Notes: generated by a model from the letters alone, not told the origin. 64,000 nucleotides of DNA from Coprobacter sp. (GCA_017462265.1 JAFTRN010000039.1:21573-85572); one strand, 5' to 3'; shown: positions 17,867 to 26,967, counted from the stretch's first letter. Translations and numbers: made by a program.

Positions 17867-18111
17867 CCACCGCGACTCAAAAAATAACTATGAAGACGCT
17901 CGCTCGCCAAAAGGCAGAGGTACGGGCCAAAATCGTGCGTCAGCACAGCAATATATCCCATAAATATTGGGACACCATAGCCCCTTTCTATCGACTGGGC
18001 AACTCACCTATATCGATACTCGGTAAATTCTCGACCGGATTTGCCGTAGTGCAAGGTATCATCACCAGCCTACGTATGGTTTCGAAAGTGAGAAATTTTT
18101 TCAGGAGATAG
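17863..18111 (+). CDS. Small basic protein coupled to the holin-like gene
   Basis: 82 residues, strongly basic N-terminus (KTLARQKAEVRAKIVRQHS) and a moderately hydrophobic C-terminal half (FSTGFAVVQGIITSLRMVSK) ending in NFFRR. The frame is open upstream, but ATGA overlap with the previous gene marks 17863 as the start. Not recognised by family; its position and properties are like YqjK in the yqjD-yqjE-yqjK cluster. Confidence 0.6.
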   Translation: MTTATQKITMKTLARQKAEVRAKIVRQHSNISHKYWDTIAPFYRLGNSPISILGKFSTGFAVVQGIITSLRMVSKVRNFFRR

Positions 18112-18208
18112 TCGTCCTTGCGGGGTAAGCTCATTTTCTTTCCCAACTAAAAATGCAAAGAAAACGCAGAAATACACAAAAAGTTTTCTGCGATTCAAAA
18201 AAAATATA

Positions 18209-18216
18209 TATCTTTG
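18209..18216 (+). promoter_or_regulatory. -7 box upstream of the lipoprotein gene
   Basis: TATCTTTG in the 345-bp gap between 18112 and 18456. If used, the leader is about 235 nt and includes the short repeat at 18374-18446. A TTC at 18186-18188 sits 20 nt upstream as an imperfect -33. Nothing else was recognised in this gap. Confidence 0.5.
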
Positions 18217-18373
18217 TGCTCGAAAGCGAAGGCGTCTTATAAAACAAAAGTAAAAGCGCACTATTATACCGCTTATTGACAACCGTTTGTGATGGAAATA
18301 ACGATATAAATAGTACCAACGATACGATTGGATTAGAAGCACTCCTCCCGAGAAACAAAAAAACGTAAAATCT

Positions 18374-18446
18374 AAGAAGCTGTTTAAAATTTTCTTGAAA
18401 AATTTATTACGGCTTCAAAAAAACAAATTTAACCAACTTCTAAAAA
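18374..18446 (+). repeat. Short leader repeat, copy C
   Basis: Best-preserved short copy. AAGAAGC, an A/T inner hairpin (AAATTTTCTTGAAAAATTT), ATTACGGCTTCAAAAAAAC and finally CCAACTTCTAAAA. GAAGC (18376-18380) pairs with GCTTC (18412-18416). It ends 10 bp before the lipoprotein ATG. Confidence 0.8.
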
Positions 18447-18456
18447 GCGAAGAATT

Positions 18457-18957
18457 ATGAAAAAAAACTTATTGTATCTGTTGATGCTTCTGGCTATGCC
18501 TATGGCTTTCGTCGCTTGCGGTGACGATGATGATGACAAGGATGTAAAACCCACTACCGTAAACGCTACCGGCACCTATGACGGCGATATCGTGTTGCTC
18601 GTAGATGGTGAAAACCTGTTCGAGGCCGCAGCCGGTTCGACCTCATCGTCAAGCCCCATCGAGTTTTCACTCAATCAAAAAGCAAACTCGACCGACCTCG
18701 CTATCGACGACGAATTGTTGTATATCGGTAACATTGTCCTCTCGGTAGAAAACATCGCCAGCACCGCTACCAGCGAAAAACTCACCTTGAATGGCACCAA
18801 CATAAACGTAGAGAAAAACATTATAGGTCTCGATGTTACGATCAACACTGTAACCGGTACCGTTGACAAAAACGGCAAAGCAACCCTCAACATCAGTGCT
18901 GTAGCTCCCGCATTGAGCCAAAATGTAGAAATAGAAATTACAGCTCAAAAAAAATAA
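18457..18957 (+). CDS. Surface lipoprotein, calycin-like
   Basis: 166 residues. Signal peptide with lipobox FVAC (Cys ~21), followed at once by GDDDDDKD, the acidic lipoprotein export signal that sends Bacteroidetes lipoproteins to the cell surface. The rest is a Ser/Thr-rich beta protein (GTYDGDIVLLVDGE, VDKNGKATLNISAVAPA) compatible with a calycin-like barrel of the kind found in Bacteroides putative surface lipoproteins. No catalytic motif. Single gene with its own terminator. Confidence 0.72.
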   Translation: MKKNLLYLLMLLAMPMAFVACGDDDDDKDVKPTTVNATGTYDGDIVLLVDGENLFEAAAGSTSSSSPIEFSLNQKANSTDLAIDDELLYIGNIVLSVENIASTATSEKLTLNGTNINVEKNIIGLDVTINTVTGTVDKNGKATLNISAVAPALSQNVEIEITAQKK

Positions 18958-18976
18958 TAATTGGTATTTATGTATG

Positions 18977-19014
18977 AAGAAGTGCGGTCTCGTGAGAAAC
19001 CGCACTTCTTTTTT
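18977..19014 (+). terminator. Intrinsic terminator after the lipoprotein gene
   Basis: Perfect 12-bp stem: AAGAAGTGCGGT (18977-18988) with ACCGCACTTCTT (18999-19010), 10-nt loop, then a T run. Confidence 0.92.
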
Positions 19015-19099
19015 ATCCCCATCTGCTTACCGGTAAAATAGAGCATTTTTTCACCCTTTTGACCTAACCGCACACAGAAAAAGTTCAAGAAAAAAATCG

Positions 19100-19107
19100 T
19101 ATCTTTG
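19100..19107 (+). promoter_or_regulatory. -7 box for the TPR-prmA unit
   Basis: TATCTTTG followed by CACC, 54 bp before the ATG at 19162; no clear -33 element. Confidence 0.6.
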
Positions 19108-19161
19108 CACCCGAATTTATCGATTTCAAACTCGAATCCTAAAAAAATCCTGACACCAACG

Positions 19162-19899
19162 ATGAAAAAATTTCTGTTTATTCTTGCCCTTATCGTATGT
19201 TGCAATATGCAGGCCGCAACCAATTACAAAAAGCAGATATACGACCTGTTCATCACCGGCAACATATTGCAATGGGAAGAGGTAATAAATAAGATGAAAG
19301 GCGAATCAGCCACATACAGCCTCGATGAAAATATAGAGCTGATTACCTATTATTACGGATTGAGCGGACACCTGATGGGCAAAGACGACAGCAAAGCCAA
19401 GGAACTGATAGAAGAGGCCCTCGACATACTGAAACCGCTATTAAAGAAAAATCCCGAGAACGCCTCACTCTTGGGATTATCGGCCAACCTGCACGGCTAT
19501 CAGATAGCCATCAATCCTATAAAAGCTGCCACCCTGGCCCATTCGATGCTCGTACAGGCCAAGCGCGCACCCAAACTCGCTCCCGAGGACCCCGAAGCCA
19601 ATATTTGGGGAGCAAACATTCTATTTTATATGCCCAACGCGCTCGGTGGCAATACCAAGCAGGCCAAAGTATATTACAATAAAGCCCTGCAACTGTACGA
19701 AAGCGATGAATCGTTACGTGCCGATAATTGGATGTATCTGCAACTCATTGTGACACTCGGTCTTGTAGAGGAAAAAGCCGAGAATTATACCGGTGCGTTG
19801 GAGTATTTCCATCACGTTTGCGAGCTGTTCCCCTCCTACCCTTATGTACGCGAAGTGCTTATACCCCGAGTAGAAGAAAAACGACAAAACGCACAATAA
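19162..19899 (+). CDS. Secreted TPR-like protein
   Basis: 245 residues. Signal peptide (~1-20, VCCNMQA). The rest is all helical with degenerate tetratricopeptide repeats (AKELIEEALDILKPLLKKNPEN; GGNTKQAKVYYNKALQLYES; NYTGALEYFHHVCELFPSYPY). An upstream in-frame start at 19105 lies on the promoter and is rejected. Probably periplasmic. Specific partner unknown. The 7-bp gap to prmA suggests co-transcription. Confidence 0.72.
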   Translation: MKKFLFILALIVCCNMQAATNYKKQIYDLFITGNILQWEEVINKMKGESATYSLDENIELITYYYGLSGHLMGKDDSKAKELIEEALDILKPLLKKNPENASLLGLSANLHGYQIAINPIKAATLAHSMLVQAKRAPKLAPEDPEANIWGANILFYMPNALGGNTKQAKVYYNKALQLYESDESLRADNWMYLQLIVTLGLVEEKAENYTGALEYFHHVCELFPSYPYVREVLIPRVEEKRQNAQ

Positions 19900-19906
19900 T
19901 CACCAC

Positions 19907-20755
19907 ATGAAATATATCGAAACCCGTTTCAATATCACCGCCGACGATGTAACTCTGGTGTCGGATATACTTGCCGCCCTGCTCGCCGATGCAGGATACG
20001 ATAGTTTTGTTCCCGACGAGACCGGCATGACGGCCTATATACCCGAGCATCTGTTTGACGAGTCGGCCGTGCAACAGGTTATCGACACCATGCCCATCGC
20101 AGGTGTCGTATCGTGTTCCCACCAACTGATTGCCGACAAAGATTGGAACGAGGAGTGGGAGAAAAACTATTTCAAACCCATAGTTATAGGCGACGAATGT
20201 GTGATACACAGCACATTCCACACCGACATACCTCAAGCAAAATACGATATACTCATCGATCCCAAGATGGCATTCGGTACCGGGCACCATGAAACTACCT
20301 CGCTGATGCTCGAATGGCTGTTGCAACACGATTTTGCAGGCGAAGATGTATTGGACATGGGTTGCGGAACGGCTATACTCGCCATACTCGCCTCGATGCG
20401 TGGCGCACACCATATCACCGCTATCGACATCGATAGTTGGGCTACCGAAAACGCACACGAGAATTTGAAACTGAATCATATCGACAACATCGACGTGCTC
20501 TTGGGCGGTGCCGAACTGCTCGACAGCAGTCGCACGTTCGATACCCTGCTGGCCAACATCAATCGCAATATACACCTCGACAATATGCAGGCCTACGCCT
20601 CGGTAATGCGTCATGGCGCTACAATATATATGAGCGGATTCTACACGCAAGACCTGCCCATATTGCAAGAGGCCGCAACCCGATGCGGATTGCAGTATAG
20701 CCGCCACATCGAGAAAAACAATTGGGTTGCCGCCCGTTTCACCAAGAGCCTCTGA
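19907..20755 (+). CDS. prmA: Ribosomal protein L11 methyltransferase
   Basis: 282-residue S-adenosylmethionine-dependent enzyme that trimethylates lysines and the N-terminus of ribosomal protein L11. The N-terminal substrate-recognition domain (~1-115) is followed by the class I methyltransferase domain: FGTGHHETT (~124-132, typical PrmA motif), VLDMGCGTAILAIL (SAM-binding motif I), AIDID and LLANINRNI (motif IV, NxN). Length is typical. Ends before a shared bidirectional terminator. Confidence 0.94.
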   Translation: MKYIETRFNITADDVTLVSDILAALLADAGYDSFVPDETGMTAYIPEHLFDESAVQQVIDTMPIAGVVSCSHQLIADKDWNEEWEKNYFKPIVIGDECVIHSTFHTDIPQAKYDILIDPKMAFGTGHHETTSLMLEWLLQHDFAGEDVLDMGCGTAILAILASMRGAHHITAIDIDSWATENAHENLKLNHIDNIDVLLGGAELLDSSRTFDTLLANINRNIHLDNMQAYASVMRHGATIYMSGFYTQDLPILQEAATRCGLQYSRHIEKNNWVAARFTKSL

Positions 20756-20826
20756 TAAATCCGACGCCTAACAATTCTATACAACCGATGTTGTAGATAT
20801 ATTATTGGTGTCTGAGAAAACACAAA

Positions 20827-20863
20827 AAACGCGGGAGAGACCGATGTGGTTTCTCCCGCGTTT
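20827..20863. terminator. Bidirectional terminator between prmA and yebC
   Basis: AAACGCGGGAGA (20827-20838) is complementary to TCTCCCGCGTTT (20852-20863). The stem has A-rich and T-rich flanks, so it can serve both convergent genes. Confidence 0.85.
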
Positions 20864-20881
20864 GTATAGGTCGATGGCGAA

Positions 20882-21610
20882 TTATTCTTCGTCGTCGGCT
20901 TCTTTCATATTGTGGAATACGTTTTGTACGTCTTCGTCTTCCTCAATACGCTCTATGAGTTTTTCGATTTGAGCGCGTTGCTCGTCGGTCACCTCTTTGG
21001 TATCGTTGGGGATACGTTCGAACTCGGCGCTGGTGATTTCAAATTCGTTTTCTTCGAGGTATTTCTGTATGGCGTTGAACGACTCAAACTCACCATACAA
21101 TACTATTTCCTCGTCGTCGGCATCGAGCTCATCTACACCGAAGTCTATCAATTCGAGTTCGAGGTCTTCGAGCGATATTCCATCTTTGGGTTTGATATGG
21201 AACACGCTTTTGTGTTCGAAAAGGAACGAAAGGCTTCCCGATGTACCGAGAGAGCCGCCGAATTTATTGAAATAACTGCGAATATTGGCTACAGTACGGT
21301 TATTGTTGTCGGTAGCGGTCTCTACAACGATGGCTATTCCATGAGGGCCGTATCCTTCGAAAAGCACCTCCTTGTAATCGCCTTCATCTTTAGAAGTGGC
21401 TTTCTTTATGGCACGTTCTACGTTTTCTTTCGGCATATTGGCCGCCTTGGCGTTCTGCATCAACACACGCAGACGGGGATTGGCGTCGGGATCGGGACCG
21501 CCGGCCTTTACGGCTATAGAGATTTCTTTTCCAAGTTTTGTAAAGGTACGGGCCATATTGCCCCAACGTTTGAGTTTACGGGCTTTTCGGTATTCAAATG
21601 CTCTTCCCAT
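20882..21610 (-). CDS. YebC/PmpR-family protein
   Basis: 242 residues, typical family length. The conserved N-terminus GRAFEYRKARKLKRWGNMAR, GGPDPDANPRLR and AKAANMPKENVERAI are diagnostic. YebC/TACO1 proteins bind DNA in some species and assist ribosomes at proline-rich stretches in others. C-terminus is acidic (EEDEDVQNVFHNM). It lies 65 bp after pheT on the same strand and is probably co-transcribed with it. Confidence 0.94.
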   Translation of the reverse strand: MGRAFEYRKARKLKRWGNMARTFTKLGKEISIAVKAGGPDPDANPRLRVLMQNAKAANMPKENVERAIKKATSKDEGDYKEVLFEGYGPHGIAIVVETATDNNNRTVANIRSYFNKFGGSLGTSGSLSFLFEHKSVFHIKPKDGISLEDLELELIDFGVDELDADDEEIVLYGEFESFNAIQKYLEENEFEITSAEFERIPNDTKEVTDEQRAQIEKLIERIEEDEDVQNVFHNMKEADDEE

Positions 21611-21675
21611 ATTGGTTGTTTTTTCGTGTTTATATTTTTATGTTTTTTATTTTCCTGAATTTCGTCAGCGTCTTA

Positions 21676-24138
21676 TTATCTCAACGATGCGCCCAATTTG
21701 TTTTGCAAATTGGCCACGACGCGCCCCATGATATGCTCTATCTGCTTATCGTTGAGTGTTTTTGTCTCATCTTGCAAAAGCAGTGAAATGGCATACGATT
21801 TCTTACCGGCAGGCAGGTTCTTACCCTCGTACACGTCAAAGAGCGATACGTCTTTGATAAGTTTGCGTTCCGACTCAAGTACGACCTTCTCTACCTCGGC
21901 AAATGTCACGGCATTGTCGAGCAGGAGTGCCAAGTCGCGTTTTACCGGCGGGAATTTAGGTATATCGGCAAAAGTAACCTTTTTGCCGGCAAGACGCATG
22001 AGCAACGTCCAATTCAGTTCGGCAAAACATACCTCGGTGTCGATATCGAATTTTTTCAAAACCTTGGCAGAGACAATACCCATGCGGGCTACCTCTTTGC
22101 CGTCGCGTGTAGCATATACCAGCACGGCGCTATACAGGTCATCGGAGGTCTGCGATGTAACGATGCGACCTCTCTCCACACCAAGTCGGGTAAGTATGTT
22201 CTCGACATAGGCTTTGAGTTGATATACGCTCGTTTTTTCATCGGCATGCGCCCAACTGCCCGATACACGGTTTCCGGTAATCCACAATCCGAGGTGTTGC
22301 GCCTCGCTATAAGGAGCCAGCACTTTTTCTGAGGCATCGGCTGCCGCATTGTAACGATAGCAATTACCAAACTCGTAGAAAAGCAGGTCGGGACGGCGAC
22401 GGTTGATATTGTGAGCCACACTCTCCAAGCCGCCAAACATGAGTGTTTGACGCAAGACGCTGAGGTCGGCACTCAACGGATTCATCAGTTTCACGCAATT
22501 CTCTTCGGGGAACGAGGCGCAACCGGCATAGTATGCCACCTTGGTAAGAGAGTTGTTCATTATTTCATTGAATCCGCAACCGGTCAGTTGCTCCGATATG
22601 AGTTGTTGCAAGGCATAGCTGCTGTCGGTAGCCGTCTTATATGAGAGGTTGGAGTGTACCGAGTCGGTAAACTCTACATTGTTGTATCCGTAAATGCGAA
22701 GTATATCCTCGATGACATCGACCGCACGGCGCACATCTACCCGATAGGTAGGCACTTGTAGCGACAGCACACCATTCTCTTCCGAAAGGATATTTATTTC
22801 GAGTGAGTTCAATATACTTTTTACCGTGTCTTGGGGTATCTCTTTCCCTATCAATGAATTGATATGCTCATAGCTCAGCGTCACGGGGTAGGTATCAATG
22901 GGTGTAGGGTAAATATCCACGATATCGCCCGTGATTTCACCACCGGCTAACTCTTTCACCAACAAAGCGGCACGTTTGAGCACATAAATGGTATTGTTGG
23001 GATCGGTACCACGCTCGAAACGGAACGACGAGTCGGTATTCAAGCCGTGGCGACGAGCGGTTTTACGCACCCACATAGGATTGAAATAGGCCGATTCGAG
23101 GAATATATCGGTGGTATCCATCGTCACGCCCGATTTCAAGCCACCAAAAACTCCGGCGATGCACATACCCTCGGTGTCGTTGCATATCATGAGGTCGCGG
23201 TCGGAGAGTTTACGCTCTACCTCATCGAGAGTGACAAAGGGTGTACCCTCGGGCATAGTCTTCACCACGACTTTATCGCCCGATATATGTTTCAAGTCGA
23301 AACAGTGCATGGGCTGTCCCGTCTCATGGAGCAGGTAGTTGGTAATATCCACGATATTGTTGATCGGACGCAGACCTATGGCGAGCAAGCGCTTTTGCAA
23401 CCATTCGGGGCTCTCGGCCACCTTCACGTTGCGTATGGTCAATCCGCTGTATCGAGGACAAGCCTCGGTGTTCTCGACAGATACCTCTATCGCCTTTCCT
23501 CCGGGATTGTCGATACTGAAGCCCTCGATCGAGGGGCGATTCAATGTCGCATCGTGGCCATTCTGGCGAAGCCATGCCGCCAAATCGCGAGCCACGCCAT
23601 AGTGCGACGCCGCATCTACACGGTTGGGGGTAATATCGACCTCGAGTACATAGTCGCTCTCGAGATTATAATATTTTTTGGCCGGGGTACCGGGCTGTGC
23701 CGTCTCGGGCAGGACTATGATGCCATCGTGCGATGTGCCCACGCCTATTTCGTCCTCGGCACAAATCATACCGTTACTTTCTACACCACGAATCTTTGAT
23801 TTTTTGATGGTAAAACTATTGTCACCATCATACAATACCGTGCCGAGCGTAGCCACAACCACGTGCTGACCGGCGGCAACATTGGGTGCGCCACATACAA
23901 TCTGGGTAGGTACGCCATCGCCCAAATCTACGGTCGTAACATGCAAATGGTCGGAATTGGGGTGTTCTTCACAAGTAAGTACCTTACCTATAACCAGTCC
24001 TTCGAGGCCGCCTCGTATTGCCTGCACCTCTTCGATGCCTCCGGTTTCGAGACCGATAGAGGTCAATGCGGCCGACACCTCATCGGGGGTAAGTGAAAGA
24101 TTGAGGTAATCTTTCAGCCAATTATACGAAATATTCAT
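21676..24138 (-). CDS. pheT: Phenylalanyl-tRNA synthetase beta subunit
   Basis: 820 residues, full length. N-terminal tRNA-binding EMAP-like domain (~40-155), B3/B4 editing domain (~210-400), B5 (~405-480, LSYEHINSLIGKEIP), the catalytic-like core, and the C-terminal ferredoxin-fold anticodon-binding domain (FPPVKRDLALLLD to the end). Works as an alpha2-beta2 enzyme; pheS is not in the window, which is common in Bacteroidetes. A clean promoter lies upstream. Confidence 0.96.
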   Translation of the reverse strand: MNISYNWLKDYLNLSLTPDEVSAALTSIGLETGGIEEVQAIRGGLEGLVIGKVLTCEEHPNSDHLHVTTVDLGDGVPTQIVCGAPNVAAGQHVVVATLGTVLYDGDNSFTIKKSKIRGVESNGMICAEDEIGVGTSHDGIIVLPETAQPGTPAKKYYNLESDYVLEVDITPNRVDAASHYGVARDLAAWLRQNGHDATLNRPSIEGFSIDNPGGKAIEVSVENTEACPRYSGLTIRNVKVAESPEWLQKRLLAIGLRPINNIVDITNYLLHETGQPMHCFDLKHISGDKVVVKTMPEGTPFVTLDEVERKLSDRDLMICNDTEGMCIAGVFGGLKSGVTMDTTDIFLESAYFNPMWVRKTARRHGLNTDSSFRFERGTDPNNTIYVLKRAALLVKELAGGEITGDIVDIYPTPIDTYPVTLSYEHINSLIGKEIPQDTVKSILNSLEINILSEENGVLSLQVPTYRVDVRRAVDVIEDILRIYGYNNVEFTDSVHSNLSYKTATDSSYALQQLISEQLTGCGFNEIMNNSLTKVAYYAGCASFPEENCVKLMNPLSADLSVLRQTLMFGGLESVAHNINRRRPDLLFYEFGNCYRYNAAADASEKVLAPYSEAQHLGLWITGNRVSGSWAHADEKTSVYQLKAYVENILTRLGVERGRIVTSQTSDDLYSAVLVYATRDGKEVARMGIVSAKVLKKFDIDTEVCFAELNWTLLMRLAGKKVTFADIPKFPPVKRDLALLLDNAVTFAEVEKVVLESERKLIKDVSLFDVYEGKNLPAGKKSYAISLLLQDETKTLNDKQIEHIMGRVVANLQNKLGASLR

Positions 24139-24199
24139 ATCTAACTAATGATTTTTTTAGAAGCTGTTTCCTCAAAATGAATCCTCATTTTAAGGCACG

Positions 24200-24230
24200 C
24201 AAAGGTAATAAGAATCTTGCGTTATTTCAA
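24200..24230 (-). promoter_or_regulatory. Promoter of pheT
   Basis: On the minus strand TTG (24228-24230), a 20-nt spacer and TACCTTTG (24200-24207). The leader is about 55 nt and contains the right-end motif of the leader repeat (AACAGCTTCTAAA). Confidence 0.8.
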
Positions 24231-24246
24231 CGATTTTTGAACGTTT

Positions 24247-25152
24247 TTAGCGCACAACGCGATGAAAACCGCCAGGCAGGGGTATTTCGAAAAGCATATC
24301 GCGCCGGGTGATGGGGTGCACAAATCGCAAACGACTGGCGTGTAGTGACAATCGTCCGAGCGGATTGGTCTTGGCTCCATACTTGCGATCGCCGGCGATG
24401 CTATGGCCCAAATCGTGCATGTGTACACGTATCTGATTTTTACGTCCGGTAGCCAACTGCAACTCTACCAACGAATATCGCCCGTTCGATGCCAATACCT
24501 CATATCGTGTCACGGCCAATTGTCCGTTTTCTTTGTCATCGGTGGAATAGACGTGAAAAGCCGAGTTTTCCTTGAGGTAGGATTTCACCTCTCCTTTTTC
24601 GGGCGAAGGTATGCCCTCGACCACCGCTACATAACGACGATCGAGCACCATCTCGTTCCACGAACGTTGCATTTTTTCCTGAATACCTTGGCTCTTGGCA
24701 AACATCATCAAACCCGACGTATCTCGGTCGAGACGATGCAGTATAAATATACGATTGGCGGGATTTTCACTTCGCACATAGTCGCTCAATATATGATATG
24801 CCGTCTTTTCCTTGATGCGGTCGGTCGACATGGAGAGCAGTCCATAACCCTTATCCACTACGATCAGAAATTCGTCTTCGTAAACGATACGCAGACGCGG
24901 GTGACGAAACTCTTTGAATCCGCGGGTAAAATTCACGGTAATTTCATCGTCGCGGTGCAACGGCATATCAAATTGCGTCGTAACCGTATTGTTTACCATC
25001 ACCTGCCGATGAGCCAAATAGGACTTCACGGTAGTCTTACTACGATCGGCAAACAGGGCAAACAGATAATCGAGCAATTTAGTATCTTCGGGCACACGAT
25101 ACACCCGCACATCGTCGGGCATACGACGAGATTTTCTATTCTTTGTATTCAT
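24247..25152 (-). CDS. RluA-family 23S rRNA/tRNA pseudouridine synthase
   Basis: 301 residues. An N-terminal S4-like RNA-binding domain (~15-75, LLDYLFALFADRSKTTVKSY) precedes the RluA catalytic domain with HRLDRDTSGLMMFAK (catalytic Asp, ~140-154) and the late motifs GRKNQIRVHMHDLGHSIAGD and LHASRL. Converts specific uridines to pseudouridine. Closest to the RluD/RluC type; the exact target base cannot be read from sequence. Its leader contains a long repeat. Confidence 0.9.
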   Translation of the reverse strand: MNTKNRKSRRMPDDVRVYRVPEDTKLLDYLFALFADRSKTTVKSYLAHRQVMVNNTVTTQFDMPLHRDDEITVNFTRGFKEFRHPRLRIVYEDEFLIVVDKGYGLLSMSTDRIKEKTAYHILSDYVRSENPANRIFILHRLDRDTSGLMMFAKSQGIQEKMQRSWNEMVLDRRYVAVVEGIPSPEKGEVKSYLKENSAFHVYSTDDKENGQLAVTRYEVLASNGRYSLVELQLATGRKNQIRVHMHDLGHSIAGDRKYGAKTNPLGRLSLHASRLRFVHPITRRDMLFEIPLPGGFHRVVR

Positions 25153-25155
25153 AAT

Positions 25156-25421
25156 TCAGAAGTTGTTTGAATTTTATTTTGCAGAAGATAGGCTGCACTC
25201 GCTGTGCAATTTGTAAACAAGTTTACATTGCGCTCGTTGGCACTATCTTTCGAGATTATTTAAGAGGAATTTTGGAATGGATTTTTCATCAAAATGCGCA
25301 GGTCGTAGCGGGCTACGTCCAAGCGGGTTGATGGAAAAGAGGACCAAAAGAACCTTAAAGAATCCGAAACTTTTTTTGAAGCTATGTTTAAATTTTTTAA
25401 TAAAATTCAAGACAGCTTCTC
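25156..25421 (-). repeat. Long leader repeat, copy D
   Basis: Inverted relative to copy A (1649-1917), with which it is similar throughout; both contain, on opposite strands, GCAGAAGATAGGCTGCACTC and GTAAACAAGTTTACATTGCG. Ends are TCAGAAGTTGTTTGAA (25156 on) and AAGACAGCTTCT (to 25420). GAAGC/GCTTC at 25378-25382 and 25415-25419 form the core stem. It fills the RluA leader, between the promoter at 25434 and the start at 25152. Confidence 0.85.
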
Positions 25422-25433
25422 TTTATTATGGTA

Positions 25434-25463
25434 CAAAGATAGTGTAAATGAGTGTGCGAGCAA
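25434..25463 (-). promoter_or_regulatory. Promoter of the RluA-family gene
   Basis: Minus strand: TTG (25461-25463), a 19-nt spacer and TATCTTTG (25434-25441). Predicted leader is about 275 nt, nearly all of it repeat copy D. Nothing else was recognised between 25464 and 25571. Confidence 0.75.
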
Positions 25464-25571
25464 ACAATTTGCCCGCACATTTGTACCAAGAGATTGTTTT
25501 TAAGAAGCGTTCAAACCGTTTCTAAATCAACAACAAATCTTCAAAGTTATATATTCCCCTTCTACGATTTC

Positions 25572-26477
25572 TCAATCGGCGAAAGCATCGAACATTTTGG
25601 TACTCAGATATTTTTCGGCCCTATCGGGAAAAACCATCACTATATTGCCCGTCTTGATGCGAGCGGCTACACGTCGGGCGGCAATCATGGCCGCGCCACT
25701 GCTCATACCGGCAAAAATACCCTCCTGCGATATGATGTGTCGCGCCATATCTATCGCCTCCTCACTCTCTATCATTTCCTGTACATCGATGAGCGACGCG
25801 TCATATATCTGTGGTACAATGGCCTCTTCCATATTTTTCAAGCCCTGTATATAATGTCCTTTGACAGGGTGGGCACACACCACTTTGATGTCGGGTTTCA
25901 TGGCTCGGAGGAAGCGTGACAACCCCATCAGCGTGCCCGATGTACCCACCGCGCACACCAGATAATCTATCTGTCCGCCTGTCTGCTGCCATATTTCTAT
26001 GGCGGTATTCTCATAGTGAGTAAGGTAATTGGCCGCATTGGCAAATTGGTCGGGCATAAAATACTTTTCGGGATTTTCGGCCACCATGCGTCGTGCCAGT
26101 CGAATAGCTCCATCTGTACCCTCCTCGGCCGGGGTGAGAATCACTTTTGCTCCGTACGAACGCAAAATTTTACGACGCTCGATCGATACCGCCGAACTCA
26201 TAACTATCTCTACCGCATATCCCTTTACGATACCGGCGATGGCCAATCCTATTCCCGTATTTCCCGAAGTGGGTTCTATAATGGTCTTACCCTTATGCAA
26301 AAGACCGTTTTTCTCAGCCGCCTCTACCATACGTATCGCTATACGATCTTTGATACTGCCCGTAGGATTGAACCCCTCCAATTTGGCAAATATATTCACA
26401 TCGGGATTGGGCGACAGCCTGTTTATACGCACCATCGGCGTAGAACCGATAGTTGCCAGAATATTCTCTTTTACCAT
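25572..26477 (-). CDS. cysK: Cysteine synthase (O-acetylserine sulfhydrylase)
   Basis: 301-residue PLP enzyme that makes cysteine from O-acetylserine and sulfide. NPTGSIKDR (~35-43) carries the PLP lysine; EPTSGNTGIGLA (~67-78) is the substrate loop; GTSGTLMG (~176-183) is the phosphate-binding loop. Length fits CysK/CysM. The C-terminus is slightly shorter than in many CysK proteins, so CysM-type substrate preference is possible. Single gene on the minus strand. Confidence 0.88.
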   Translation of the reverse strand: MVKENILATIGSTPMVRINRLSPNPDVNIFAKLEGFNPTGSIKDRIAIRMVEAAEKNGLLHKGKTIIEPTSGNTGIGLAIAGIVKGYAVEIVMSSAVSIERRKILRSYGAKVILTPAEEGTDGAIRLARRMVAENPEKYFMPDQFANAANYLTHYENTAIEIWQQTGGQIDYLVCAVGTSGTLMGLSRFLRAMKPDIKVVCAHPVKGHYIQGLKNMEEAIVPQIYDASLIDVQEMIESEEAIDMARHIISQEGIFAGMSSGAAMIAARRVAARIKTGNIVMVFPDRAEKYLSTKMFDAFAD

Positions 26478-26510
26478 ATATAAATCCTCCTATTGAATGC
26501 TTTAATATTG

Positions 26511-26518
26511 CAAAATTA
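26511..26518 (-). promoter_or_regulatory. -7 box of cysK
   Basis: Minus-strand TAATTTTG, 34 bp upstream of the start. No -33 TTG at the expected distance. The rest of the gap to the riboswitch (26519-26800) is AT-rich; it holds two partial repeat ends (ACAACTTCTT near 26600 and ACAGCTTCTT near 26650) and nothing else recognised. Confidence 0.6.
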
Positions 26519-26807
26519 GTAATATTTTTCCGTTCGCCCTCATCTTAAATTAAAATATATAATAATACCCCGACACAATTATTAAAAAATAAAGATTTTT
26601 ACAACTTCTTAAAATATATTTTGTCCAATTTCATTAATTCAATGAACACAATTACAGCTTCTTATAGTCGTCCACTTTTATCAATAGTCAAATGACCACT
26701 TTTTTATAACAAAAGACAAACGAGTTAAAAACCAAATTTACTTGGACTTTTTACCACGAATAAAAGATTTTTTTGCAGGTGATGAATCAAAACAAATATT
26801 TTATTGC

Positions 26808-26815
26808 TACATTTG
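26808..26815 (+). promoter_or_regulatory. -7 box of the thiamine operon
   Basis: TACATTTG directly before the TPP riboswitch, so transcription should start at its first stem. Confidence 0.6.
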
Positions 26816-26820
26816 TCACC

Positions 26821-26900
26821 GATAACAAAAGGGGTGCCTATATGGCTGAGATTACACCCTATGAACCTGCCCGGGTAATGCCGGGAAGGAATTTGTTCAT
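26821..26900 (+). promoter_or_regulatory. TPP riboswitch (THI element)
   Basis: Contains the conserved THI-box elements in order: GGGGTGCC, GGCTGAGA, ACCC, GAACCTG and CGGGTAATGCCGGGAAGGAA. The closing stem P1 is formed by AACAAA (26824-26829) and TTTGTT (26892-26897). It binds thiamine pyrophosphate and represses the downstream genes. No terminator hairpin is obvious in the 67 nt before thiD, so control may be on translation initiation. Confidence 0.95.
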
Positions 26901-26967
26901 AGAAAGCATATATATTCCATATCTCATAATGTAAGTCATATACACCTCGTAATCATATAAGGTATAT

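Noticed and set aside
23047..23799. 250-codon open frame antisense to pheT
   Set aside because: Fully inside pheT, low-complexity His/Arg-rich product and no start-site features.
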